Shown here: one piece after another, positions 33,664 through 41,891 of the stretch
Numbering within the stretch: the stretch's first letter is position 1
How the letters are laid out: each line of letters starts with the position of its first letter
Origin: Oscillospiraceae bacterium
GTDB taxonomy: Bacteria; Bacillota; Clostridia; Oscillospirales; Ruminococcaceae
DNA length: 59,727 nucleotides
Direction: 5' to 3'
NCBI GenBank assembly: GCA_012729855.1
Contig: JAAYCI010000025.1
Coordinates: forward strand, 1 to 59,727
Made by a program: the position numbers and the translations under genes
The notes under the pieces: generated by a model
The model's input: only the letters and a program-made list of their open reading frames with translations
The model's database searches: none
Told to the model about the DNA's origin: nothing

Positions 33664-34455
33664 ATGACAAATTCTGCTTCTCTGCCCTTGGCTGTGCCAA
33701 CAGAATTGGCGAAGCTGCTGCGTGCCATCCCGCGCGCCGCACTGGGTTTTTCGGGCGGTGTCGATTCCGCCTACCTGCTGTATGCCTGCCGGGCCTGTGG
33801 CGTTGACGTCCAAGCCTATTATGTCAGCACGGCTTTCCAGCCCGCTTTTGAGTTGGAGGACGCCCGCCGCTTCGCCAAAGATATAGGCGCGCCGCTCGCC
33901 GTGCTGCCGTATGATATCTTGGCCTTGCCACAGGTGGCCGCCAACCTGCAAGATCGCTGTTACCACTGCAAAAAAGCGATATTTGGCCAAATACAGGCCA
34001 GGGCCACGGCCGATGGCTACCCGGTGGTGATGGACGGCAGCAATGCCTCCGACAACGCGGATGACCGCCCCGGCATGCGGGCGTTAGGCGAGCTACGGGT
34101 ATGCTCTCCCCTGCGCGAGGCCGGCCTGACCAAGCGGCAGGTACGCGCGTTTTCCAGGCAGGCCGGGCTTTTCACCTGGAACAAACCGGCCTACGCCTGC
34201 CTGGCCACCCGGGTGCCCACAGGCACCCCGCTGGAAGCCGATACCCTGCAAAAAATTGAAGCCGCCGAAGACACGCTGGCCCGGCTGGGCTTCACCGACT
34301 TTCGGGTGCGCGTGCTGGGCGATGCGGGAAAGCTGCAGCTGCCGGCAGCGCAGATTACCGTTGCCGCCGCCCGGCACGAAGAACTGCGCAACAAACTTTC
34401 CCCCTGGTTTTCAGACATTCTGCTGGACTTAACACCACGCCCGGAAGAAGCATAA
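33664..34455 (+). CDS. larE: ATP-dependent sacrificial sulfur transferase LarE
   Basis: 263 residues. The PP-loop is GFSGGVDSAYLLYA; then CYHCKKAIFGQ, VVMDGSNASDNADDRPGM, EAGLTKRQVRAFSRQAGL and NKPAYACLATRVPTG. It adenylylates the cofactor precursor and donates sulfur from a protein Cys (or a bound cluster) in making the nickel-pincer nucleotide. The Cys in ACLATR is at the position expected for the sacrificial residue; the CxxC is noted separately. First gene of larE-larB-larC. Confidence 0.93.
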   Translation: MTNSASLPLAVPTELAKLLRAIPRAALGFSGGVDSAYLLYACRACGVDVQAYYVSTAFQPAFELEDARRFAKDIGAPLAVLPYDILALPQVAANLQDRCYHCKKAIFGQIQARATADGYPVVMDGSNASDNADDRPGMRALGELRVCSPLREAGLTKRQVRAFSRQAGLFTWNKPAYACLATRVPTGTPLEADTLQKIEAAEDTLARLGFTDFRVRVLGDAGKLQLPAAQITVAAARHEELRNKLSPWFSDILLDLTPRPEEA

Positions 34456-34474
34456 ACCGCAAGGAGTATATTCG

Positions 34475-35233
34475 ATGAATCAAGATGCTTTGCTTTCCCT
34501 GCTGCAGCAGGTGCAATCTGGTGCCTTAACACCCCAGCGTGCCGTAGCCCAGCTGAAACTGCAGCCGTTTGAAGATCTGGGCTATGCCAATGTGGATCAC
34601 CACCGCGCCCTGCGCCAGGGCATGCCCGAGGTGATTTATGGCAGCGGCAAGACCACCGAACAGATTGCCGGCATCCTGCAAAGCATGGCGGATGCCGGCA
34701 GTAAAGACATTATCGTCAGCCGTCTGGCGCCGGAAGCCGCAGAAGTGCTTGGCCGCAGCTTTGTGATGGAGTACCATGCTATTCCCAAAATGGCCATTGT
34801 GAACCACGACACCGCCAAGCCGCAAACCGGGGCCATAGTGTTGGCCAGTGGCGGCACTAGCGACATGCCTGTTTGCGAAGAAGCCGCCCTTACCGCAGAG
34901 GTCTTGGGCAGTAAAGTCATTCGCCTTTACGATGTTGGTGTGGCCGGCTTACACCGCTTACTTTCGCGTATGGACGTACTTTCAAAGGCGCGTGTGGTGA
35001 TTGCGGTAGCCGGTATGGAGGGCGCTTTGGCCAGTGTAGTGGGCGGGCTGGTAAGCTGCCCGGTTATTGCCGTGCCCACCAGTGTGGGCTACGGGGCTAA
35101 TTTTAGGGGCTTGTCATCCCTGTTGGCGATGCTGAACTCCTGCGCAAGCGGTGTGGCGGTTATGAACATTGACAACGGCTTTGGCGCGGGGCTGCTGGCC
35201 CACCGCATCAACCAAATGGAGGGCATTGGATGA
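34475..35233 (+). CDS. larB: Pyridinium-3,5-biscarboxylic acid mononucleotide synthase LarB
   Basis: 252 residues. The PurE-like half reads ASGGTSDMPVCEEAALTAEV and LYDVGVAGLHRLL, AVAGMEGALASVVGGLV and VAVPTSVGYG. The N-terminal half carries ADFEVIYG-like PEVIYGSGKTTEQIA. LarB carboxylates and hydrolyses nicotinic acid adenine dinucleotide to start nickel-pincer cofactor synthesis. It overlaps larC by four bases (ATGA), showing translational coupling. Confidence 0.95.
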   Translation: MNQDALLSLLQQVQSGALTPQRAVAQLKLQPFEDLGYANVDHHRALRQGMPEVIYGSGKTTEQIAGILQSMADAGSKDIIVSRLAPEAAEVLGRSFVMEYHAIPKMAIVNHDTAKPQTGAIVLASGGTSDMPVCEEAALTAEVLGSKVIRLYDVGVAGLHRLLSRMDVLSKARVVIAVAGMEGALASVVGGLVSCPVIAVPTSVGYGANFRGLSSLLAMLNSCASGVAVMNIDNGFGAGLLAHRINQMEGIG

Positions 35234-36510
35234 GGACACTTTACCTGGAATGCAGCATGGGTGCCGCCGGCGACATGCTGCTGGCCGCCCTGCTGGAGCT
35301 TATCCCCGACCCCGACGGCTTTATTGCCCAGATGAACGCTTGGAAACTGCCGGATGTGCACATTACCCGCGAAACGGCCGTAAAATGTGGCATTACCGGC
35401 ACCCATGTTTCTGTTACGGTTGCCGGCGCAGAAGAAACCAGCCAGGATGTGCACAGCCACGAGCACGCCGGGCATGACCATACAGATCATCATCATGCGT
35501 GTGCACATGGTCATAATGCCACGCCGCATATGCACGATCATCATCATATAAAACTGGACGATATCCATAATATATTGTCTTCCCTGCCTGTTTCCAACAA
35601 AGTGAAAGCAGACGCGCTTGCCGTATATACGCTGATTGCCGAGGCGGAAGCAAAAGCCCACGGCAAACCGGTGGATGCTGTGCATTTCCACGAGGTGGGC
35701 ATGCTGGATGCCGTGGCCGATATTGTGGGCGTTTGCGCGCTGGTGGAGCAGCTGGCGCCCGAATGTATTGTGGCCTCCCCTGTGCATGTGGGCAGCGGGC
35801 AGGTGCGTTGCGCCCATGGTATCCTGCCGGTGCCGGCGCCCGCCACGGCCAGCATTCTGCTGGGGGTGCCCACCTATGGCGGGGCGGTGCGTGGCGAGCT
35901 TTGTACCCCCACCGGGGCCGCGTTGCTCAAGCATTTTGTGCAGGCGTTTGGCCCCGCCCCGCTTATGACCACCACCGCCATTGGCTACGGCATGGGTAAA
36001 AAAGACTTCCCCATGGCCAACTGTGTGCGTGCTTTTCTTGGGGACCAGTATAACAACAGTGCCGACACAACACCCCAAAACATTGTGGAACTTGCCTGTA
36101 GTCTTGACGACATGCCCGGCGAAGACCTTGCCTTTGCGCTGGAAACCCTGCTGGAGCAGGGCGCCTTGGACACTTTTTTATTGCCGGTGCAAATGAAGAA
36201 GAACCGCCCTGGCCAGCTGCTGGTTTGCCTCTGCCGCCCAGAGGATGAAACCGTCATGGCGGCGCTGATATTGCGACACACCAGCAGCTTTGGCCTGCGC
36301 AGCGTTCAGAAAACCCGCCACACATTGGCCCGCAGCATGGCCACTGTGCAAACAGCCTGTGGCCCTGTGCAAGTGAAAACCGGCAGCGGGTATGGCACCA
36401 CAAAAAGCAAGCCGGAATATGAAGACCTGGCCCGCATGGCCCGCACACACAACCTCACGCTGGCCGAGGCCAGAGCGCTGCTTCAGCAAAATACCCCAAA
36501 TGGTGAATAG
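35230..36510 (+). CDS. larC: Nickel insertion protein LarC (single ORF)
   Basis: 426 residues. The N-terminus LYLECSMGAAGDMLLAALLE, a His-rich loop at about residues 77-112 (HEHAGHDHTDHHHACAHGH), VHFHEVGMLDAVADIVGVC, PVPAPATASILLGVP, then the C-terminal half ACSLDDMPGEDLAFALETLL. It inserts nickel into the pincer cofactor using CTP. In Lactiplantibacillus plantarum LarC is made by a programmed frameshift between two frames; here one continuous frame covers both halves. No LarA target gene is in the window. Confidence 0.95.
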   Translation: MRTLYLECSMGAAGDMLLAALLELIPDPDGFIAQMNAWKLPDVHITRETAVKCGITGTHVSVTVAGAEETSQDVHSHEHAGHDHTDHHHACAHGHNATPHMHDHHHIKLDDIHNILSSLPVSNKVKADALAVYTLIAEAEAKAHGKPVDAVHFHEVGMLDAVADIVGVCALVEQLAPECIVASPVHVGSGQVRCAHGILPVPAPATASILLGVPTYGGAVRGELCTPTGAALLKHFVQAFGPAPLMTTTAIGYGMGKKDFPMANCVRAFLGDQYNNSADTTPQNIVELACSLDDMPGEDLAFALETLLEQGALDTFLLPVQMKKNRPGQLLVCLCRPEDETVMAALILRHTSSFGLRSVQKTRHTLARSMATVQTACGPVQVKTGSGYGTTKSKPEYEDLARMARTHNLTLAEARALLQQNTPNGE

Positions 36511-36524
36511 CCGATATATTCTTG

Positions 36525-36704
36525 ATATAATCAAACCACTTGAAAACCGAAACGGTTTTCAAGTCGGCAGGCGAAGCCTGCCAGCACACCCTGCGGGTGT
36601 GCGTTTGGCTATGAACGGCAACCAAACCGCCCTGCGGGCGGTTCCGCGCGATTCTTTCGCGCGGCTTCAAAACCGATACGGTTTTGAAGTGGTTTTAGTA
36701 TAAC
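36525..36704. repeat. MITE-like multi-hairpin repeat, copy A
   Basis: About 180 bp bounded by imperfect inverted ends (TATAATCAAACCACTTGAAA against TATACTAAAACCACTTCAAA). Inside, a chain of perfect palindromes: ACTTGAAAACCG/CGGTTTTCAAGT, GGCAGGC/GCCTGCC, GCACACC/GGTGTGC, AACCGCCC/GGGCGGTT, CCGCGCGA/TCGCGCGG and CTTCAAAACCG/CGGTTTTGAAG. It has no coding potential and matches copy B at 53.4 kb over its whole length. It lies between the lar operon and its terminator. Confidence 0.75.
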
Positions 36705-36749
36705 AGCGGTAAATAACGCTGCCACACGCAGCCATCAATGAATCAAAAT

Positions 36750-36782
36750 AGCCAGTAAAAGCTTTTTAAGCGTTTACTGGCT
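36750..36782. terminator. Terminator between larC and the symporter
   Basis: AGCCAGTAAA and TTTACTGGCT form a 10-bp stem, followed by TTCTTTTTTT on the plus strand. It ends the lar transcript and lies about 20 bases past the symporter stop. Confidence 0.8.
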
Positions 36783-36803
36783 TTCTTTTTTTGCAATAAT
36801 AGT

Positions 36804-38369
36804 CTATTTCACATCTGCTTCGGCTACGCTTGTTTCTCCCAGGGACTCCCGCATTTTTACAGTGACGGTACGGTCATAGGCCGAGAAGCAATTATCCACC
36901 AATTGTTTATCCGGCGCTTTTGTCAGTAAGCTGACCACCGGTACAATAACCAACCCGGCCAGCATCACAAAGGCCCCGGCGTTGATGGAGGATTGCAGAA
37001 TGGCCGGAAACGCCTGCTTGAAAAACATATTGGCCAGCATGAATACCACACTGAAAACAAAGCACACCCACACGGCCGGTTTCGTCACCCGTTTCCAGTA
37101 CAGCCCATAGAGGAACGGCGCCAGAAATGCGCCGGCCAGCGCCCCCCAGGAGATGCCCATCAGCTGCGCAATGAAGCTGAGGTTGCCTTTGTATTGAACC
37201 ACCGCGATGATGGCCGAAATCAGGATGAAGATGGCAATCAGCACCCGAATGACCAGCAGCTGCTGCTTGTCGGTCATCTTCTTCACCACGTTGCCCTTTA
37301 AAAAGTCCAGCGTGAAGGTGGACGAAGACGCCATGACCAGTGATGACAGCGTGGACATGGACGCAGACAGTACCAGAACCACAATAACACCAATCAATAT
37401 GGGCGACAAGTTTTCCAGCATGGTTGGGACGATGGCATCGAAGCCCTCGGTGGCAATGTCCACACGGCCAGCATACAGCCGCCCAAACGAGCCCAGGAAG
37501 TAACAGCCGCCGGCCACCACCAGCGCAAACACCGAGGAGATCACCGTGCCTTTGTTCACGGCTTGTTCCGATTCGATCGAGTAGAACTTCTGCACCATCT
37601 GCGGCAGGCCCCAGGTGCCCAGCGAGGTCAAAATCACCACGCCCAGCAGGTTGATGGGGTCCGGGCCGAAGAAGGAGGCGAAAATTCCCGGTGTGTCGCT
37701 CACCAGCGGGTCCGACACCCGTGCCAGAGAGTCCAGCGCGGCCGTAAAGCCGCCATTCACCCGCATGACTGCCACCACCACGGCCACTATGCCGCCCAGC
37801 ATGATGATGCCCTGAATGAAGTCGTTCACCGCGGTGGCAAAGTAGCCACCGGCAATAACATAAACGGCTGTCAGAATGCTCATAATGACGATACAGAGTG
37901 TAAAGTCTATATTAAAAGCCATGGCGAACAGGCGCGACAGGCCGTTGTAGAGCGAGGCGGTGTAGGGAATCAGGAAGATGAAGGTGATCAGCGATGCGCC
38001 CACCTTCAGGCCCTTGCTGCCATAGCGCGCGCCAAAAAACTCGGGCATGGTAGCACTGCCCAGGTGGCGGGTCATCACGCGGGTGCGGCGGCCCAGCACC
38101 ACCCAGGCCAGCAGCGAGCCGATAAAGGCATTCGCCAGGCCTATCCACACAGCGGAAATACCAAAGCGCCAGCCAAACTGCCCGGCATAACCAATGAAGA
38201 CCACCGCCGAAAAATAAGACGTACCGTAGGCAAAAGCCGTAAGCCAGGGCCCCACACTGCGCCCGCCCAGCACAAAACCGCCCACGTCACGCGCGCGGCC
38301 ACGGAAGTAGATGCCCACCCCCACCGTAACCGCAAAGAACACCAACAACAGAATGATTTGAATCACCAT
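36804..38369 (-). CDS. Sodium:solute symporter (SSS family), T-box controlled
   Basis: 521 residues from ATG 38369. Thirteen or so hydrophobic helices; family marks are GGRSVGPWLTAFAYGTSYFS, FLGARYGS-like FFGARYGSKGLKV, and GLPQMVQKFYSIESEQAVNKG, plus SASMSTLSSLVMASSS of the sodium site. PutP-like proline carriers are the nearest well-known group by these motifs. However a T-box leader lies upstream with a UAC specifier, which would point to tyrosine as the sensed and perhaps carried amino acid. No other amino-acid gene is adjacent. Confidence 0.88.
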   Translation of the reverse strand: MVIQIILLLVFFAVTVGVGIYFRGRARDVGGFVLGGRSVGPWLTAFAYGTSYFSAVVFIGYAGQFGWRFGISAVWIGLANAFIGSLLAWVVLGRRTRVMTRHLGSATMPEFFGARYGSKGLKVGASLITFIFLIPYTASLYNGLSRLFAMAFNIDFTLCIVIMSILTAVYVIAGGYFATAVNDFIQGIIMLGGIVAVVVAVMRVNGGFTAALDSLARVSDPLVSDTPGIFASFFGPDPINLLGVVILTSLGTWGLPQMVQKFYSIESEQAVNKGTVISSVFALVVAGGCYFLGSFGRLYAGRVDIATEGFDAIVPTMLENLSPILIGVIVVLVLSASMSTLSSLVMASSSTFTLDFLKGNVVKKMTDKQQLLVIRVLIAIFILISAIIAVVQYKGNLSFIAQLMGISWGALAGAFLAPFLYGLYWKRVTKPAVWVCFVFSVVFMLANMFFKQAFPAILQSSINAGAFVMLAGLVIVPVVSLLTKAPDKQLVDNCFSAYDRTVTVKMRESLGETSVAEADVK

Positions 38370-38409
38370 ACCATCTCCACACCTTTCTTCCCGGCGGGCT
38401 TTTGGCAAA

Positions 38410-38690
38410 ACAAATAGCCCCCGGATATTAAAATCCGAGGGCGGGGTAAACCGCGGTACCACCTCAGTTCCGCACGGCCTTGCAGCGCGCGCGCTCACGG
38501 GGTACAAACATACCCCTAACGCTGTAACGGGCGTGCCCGTCCGCCCCTACTGGGCACCAAGTGCCGTTCAGGGGGCAGCTCACGGGATGTATTCACCTGT
38601 CCGCGTCCTCATTGGCTCGCACCACCCGCCAACTCTCTTGCAGGCCGCCCACGCAGGCTACTGGTTCCCGGTCGTCGCTTTTGTAATGGC
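38410..38690 (-). promoter_or_regulatory. T-box riboswitch leader, specifier probably UAC (Tyr)
   Basis: Reading the minus strand: stem I with the GA-rich AGAGAG (38637-38632) and GGCGGGTGGTGCGAGCCAAT, a specifier region GTGAATACATCCCG in which GAA is followed by TAC (38591-38589), the T-box motif GAGGTGGTACCGCGG (38465-38451), and a terminator GCCCTCGGAT/ATCCGGGGGC at 38442-38417 then TATTTGTTTTG. An uncharged tRNA pairing with the specifier and T-box would prevent termination and turn on the symporter. The specifier assignment rests on spacing and should be tested. Confidence 0.88.
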
Positions 38691-38693
38691 TTT

Positions 38694-38722
38694 ATACTAT
38701 CGTCATTCTTCCCAGTTGTCAA
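38694..38722 (-). promoter_or_regulatory. Promoter of the T-box transcript
   Basis: TTGACA (38722-38717) and TAGTAT (38699-38694) are 17 bases apart on the minus strand, and the T-box stem I begins within 10 bases of the expected start. Confidence 0.75.
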
Positions 38723-38778
38723 CCATTATTTTTGTGCAAAGAAAAATTGGAGCGTTGAATGCCGGTTCCAGCAGGCGG

Positions 38779-40371
38779 TCAGGCACTTTCATCCTCATAG
38801 GCCATATCGGCGTATTCAGCGTCGTATTGCTCCTGGAACACCGGCCACGCCTTGGTTTTCAGCTCACGGGTGTGGTTGTCGAACTCGCGCTGCATGGCCA
38901 CTTCTACCTGCTTTTGCAGCACCATGCGGGCGTACTTGGGCGCCAGGTCCGGCTCCGGCTCTATCGGCTTCAGTATCCGCAGCGTCAGGCAGGGCTTTTT
39001 CTTCAGCCGGTATAGCCCGCCACGGCGCGAGGTACACAGCACCATGGGCACCACCTGGCAGCCGGCGCGCACCGCCAAGGCAAAAGCGCCGTTGTGAAAC
39101 GCCCGCAGGCCCTTGTGGTAGGGCACCAGCATGCCCTCGGGGTAATAGTGCACAATGTCGCCTGCGTCTATGCGCTCCATCAGTTTACGATGCAGCGCGC
39201 CCTGATCGCGGTGGCTGGTGCCCAGCGACACCGCCCCCAGTAGTTTGACCAGCCAACCCACCACAGGCATCTCAAAATTCTCCCGCAGGCTGATGATCCA
39301 GAACTTGCGCGACAAAAACGGCAGCTTGGTCATGGTGCAGTCCATCATGTGAATGTGGTTGCTGATGCTGATAGCGCCTTTCTGCAAATGGCGCAGATTT
39401 TCTTTGCCTGTTACAAGCAGGCCCAAGAACAGCTTGTGAAAGGGCAGCAGCAGCCGCACAATGTTGGTGGCAAAAAAGCCCGACAGCCGCACCGGCCACC
39501 TTTTTTGGCTGAAAACGGTGCTGTTCACCCTCTCGGGCCGGGGGGCCAGCAGCTTCCGCCAGCCGGACAGCGGCAGGGCTTCAAATGGCTTATTCACCGT
39601 GGTGTCAATGACCTGCTGGTAGAGTTCCTCCATCTGCCGGGCGCAGATATCCACCCGGTTGTCGTCCTGCTGGCGCTGGTAAGCTTCGCTCAGCGCCGCT
39701 TTTTCCTCGGGGTGTTCTATCCAGTAGTCTATCTTGGCGGCCAAATCTGCCACGTCGCCGGCCTCGAACAGGGAGTTTGGGTGCAGCGCATACTGCCCGG
39801 TGGCCGACAGCCTGGAGTTGGAGATGACAGGCACCAGCCCGCAGGCCATGGCCTCCAGGCAGCTGATGCCCTCAATCTCTGCGTCGGACGCATGGACGTA
39901 GAGGTCGCTCATGTTTATTTGCCGCAGCAGCGCCTCCTGCGAGAAGAACCGGAACTCGGCGCCGCCCGGCAGCCGCCTGGCCATGCGCTGGTATTTGCCG
40001 TGGGTGGGGCCCTTGCCGGCAAACACCAGGTGAATCTTGTCGGCATATTTGCTGCGTTTCACCGCCTCAATCAGCAAGTCCTGCCGCTTCTCGCGCGACA
40101 GCCGGCCAATCATCAAGATGACAAACTTGCCCGCCAACTCCTTGGGGCGCTCCACCTCCACCTTGCGGAACACCCGCGATACCCCCATTGGAAATTACCC
40201 GGGTCTCGGCGGCATAGCCATTCTGCGCCAGTTGTTCTGCAATAAAGCTGCTGGGGCAGTGGATATAGCGGAACCGGCTGTAGAATATCTTATAGAACCA
40301 GCGGTAAAATCACCGGTTTACCCAGTCAAACTTCTCTAAAACAGCGTTGATGTGATATTTTGCGGCAGAAT
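38779..40371 (-). pseudogene. Glycosyltransferase/1-acylglycerol-3-phosphate acyltransferase fusion, broken
   Basis: The intact part (469 residues from 40188) has the GT-B C-terminal domain (VILMIGRLSREKRQDLLIEA, SDLYVHASDAEIEGISCLEA) and a PlsC-type acyltransferase domain with ISNHIHMMD (N-H-x-x-x-x-D) and HYYPEGMLVPY. Upstream the N-terminal GT half continues in another frame: HCPSSFIAEQLAQNGYAAET, then ISNG. A run of five G (40186-40182) where four would keep frame breaks it, and a TGA at 40312-40310 interrupts FDWVNR/FYRWFYK. The first 90 or so residues are not found. GT4-PlsC fusions occur in Clostridia and would act on a membrane lipid. Confidence 0.7.
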
Positions 40372-40659
40372 AATGTCTATGCCTCCTGCTGATCCCTCTG
40401 AATAGACATTACAGCCCTTTCTGTCAATTAAAGCAATCAATATGGCTTATGTTATGCACTTTTTACGAAATGTTCAAAATGATTGCCCATCCCCCGCAGC
40501 ACATGGGTGAACAAAGTGTTGAATGCCTGCCCTGCCCGCCTTGAATGGCACAATTATGTGCAACGCATGCTTTATTTGCCAATAAAAAAGCCCGGTTGCT
40601 CTTGGGTCCGTTCGATGTTAGAATGTGAGTGTTGGCAACCACGCACAGGAGGTACGCAC
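40372..40659 (+). other. Intergenic stretch before wecB
   Basis: About 290 bases, AT-richer than its surroundings, without a convincing gene. A long in-frame extension of wecB back to 40483 has no homology. TTGCTC ... TTAGAAT near 40598-40623 is a possible weak promoter for wecB. Confidence 0.4.
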
Positions 40660-41760
40660 ATGCCCAAAAAAGTGATGGTGGTGTTTGGCACCCGGCCAGA
40701 GGCCATAAAAATGTGCCCGCTGGTGCTGGAGCTGCAAAGCCGTAACGCACTGGAAACCACCGTTTGTGTTACCGGCCAGCACCGGCAGATGCTGGACCAG
40801 GTATTGCTGGCTTTCGGTGTAACGCCTGACATAGACCTGGACGTGATGCAGCAGCGGCAAACACTGTTTGACATCACCACCAACATTCTGCTGAAGATGA
40901 AAGCCGTGCTGGAAGAACAGAAACCGGATGTGGTGCTGGTACACGGCGACACCACCACCACCTTTGCCACGGCGCTGGCCTGCTTTTACAGCGGCATAGC
41001 CGTGGGCCATGTGGAGGCCGGCCTGCGTACCTACGACATTACCGCCCCCTACCCGGAGGAGTTCAACCGCCAGGCGGTGGACATCGTTACCCGGTTTTAC
41101 TTTGCGCCCACCGCCCTCAGCGCCCAGAACCTGGAGCAGGAGGGCAAACGCAAAGACCATATCCACATCACCGGCAACACCGCCATAGACGCCCTGCGCA
41201 TGACAGTGCGGAACAGCTATGGCCACCCACAACTGGATTGGGCCGCCGGCAGCCGCCTGATTTTGATTACCGCCCACCGGCGCGAAAACCTGGGCGAGCC
41301 CATGCGGCAGATGTTCCGCGCCATCCGGGCCATCATCGAGGAGTTCCCCGATGTGAAGGCCATCTACCCCATCCACATGAACCCGGCCGTGCGTGAGGTG
41401 GCCGACGAGGTGCTGCGCGGCGAAGACCGTATCCGCATCATCGAGCCGTTGGATGTGCTGGATTTTCACAACTTTATGGCGCACAGCCATCTCATTATCA
41501 CCGACAGCGGCGGTATACAGGAGGAGGCGCCGTCGCTTGGCAAGCCGGTGCTGGTGATGCGGGACGTCACCGAGCGCCCCGAAGGCATTGCCGCCGGCAC
41601 CCTGCGGCTGGTGGGCACCGAGGAGGCGCGCATCCGTGAGGCACTGCACCTGCTGCTAACGGACGACGCCACCTACCAGGCCATGAGCCAGGCCGCCAAC
41701 CCCTACGGCGACGGCTTTGCCAGCCGGCGTATTGCCGATATTTTGGAGCGGGAGCTTTAA
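40660..41760 (+). CDS. wecB: UDP-N-acetylglucosamine 2-epimerase (non-hydrolysing)
   Basis: 366 residues from ATG 40660 with AGGAGG eight bases upstream. VVFGTRPEAIKMCPLVLEL, CVTGQHRQMLDQVL, VLVHGDTTTTFATALACFY, GHVEAGLRT, NRQAVDIVTRFYFAPT, TAHRRENLGEP, and TDSGGIQEEAPSLGKPVLVMR are all family blocks, with catalytic Asp/Glu/His in the HGDT, VEAGLR and HRRE motifs. It makes UDP-ManNAc for teichoic-acid linkage units or capsule. No other wall gene adjoins; the broken GT next door faces away from it. Confidence 0.96.
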   Translation: MPKKVMVVFGTRPEAIKMCPLVLELQSRNALETTVCVTGQHRQMLDQVLLAFGVTPDIDLDVMQQRQTLFDITTNILLKMKAVLEEQKPDVVLVHGDTTTTFATALACFYSGIAVGHVEAGLRTYDITAPYPEEFNRQAVDIVTRFYFAPTALSAQNLEQEGKRKDHIHITGNTAIDALRMTVRNSYGHPQLDWAAGSRLILITAHRRENLGEPMRQMFRAIRAIIEEFPDVKAIYPIHMNPAVREVADEVLRGEDRIRIIEPLDVLDFHNFMAHSHLIITDSGGIQEEAPSLGKPVLVMRDVTERPEGIAAGTLRLVGTEEARIREALHLLLTDDATYQAMSQAANPYGDGFASRRIADILEREL

Positions 41761-41793
41761 GCGTCTGCTGTACTTTATCATGAAAGCCAAAAG

Positions 41794-41829
41794 CATAGCG
41801 TTCCGCAACTGGCGTTGCGGAACGCTATG
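41794..41829. terminator. Hairpin between wecB and ppk1
   Basis: A perfect 16-bp inverted repeat CATAGCGTTCCGCAAC/GTTGCGGAACGCTATG with a TGGC loop, 33 bp after wecB and 62 bp after ppk1 (opposite strand). There is no T run on the plus side; CTTTTGGCTTTC follows on the minus strand. Terminator is the likeliest role. Confidence 0.65.
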
Positions 41830-41891
41830 AACAAGCATATCTTCAGCCAGGCCGCCATGCGCCAAATATCCGGCGCATGGTTTTATTATGC

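Noticed and set aside
40182..40186. Programmed frameshift in the GT/acyltransferase gene
   Set aside because: No slippery heptamer or downstream stem is evident and there is an additional in-frame stop upstream, so decay is simpler.
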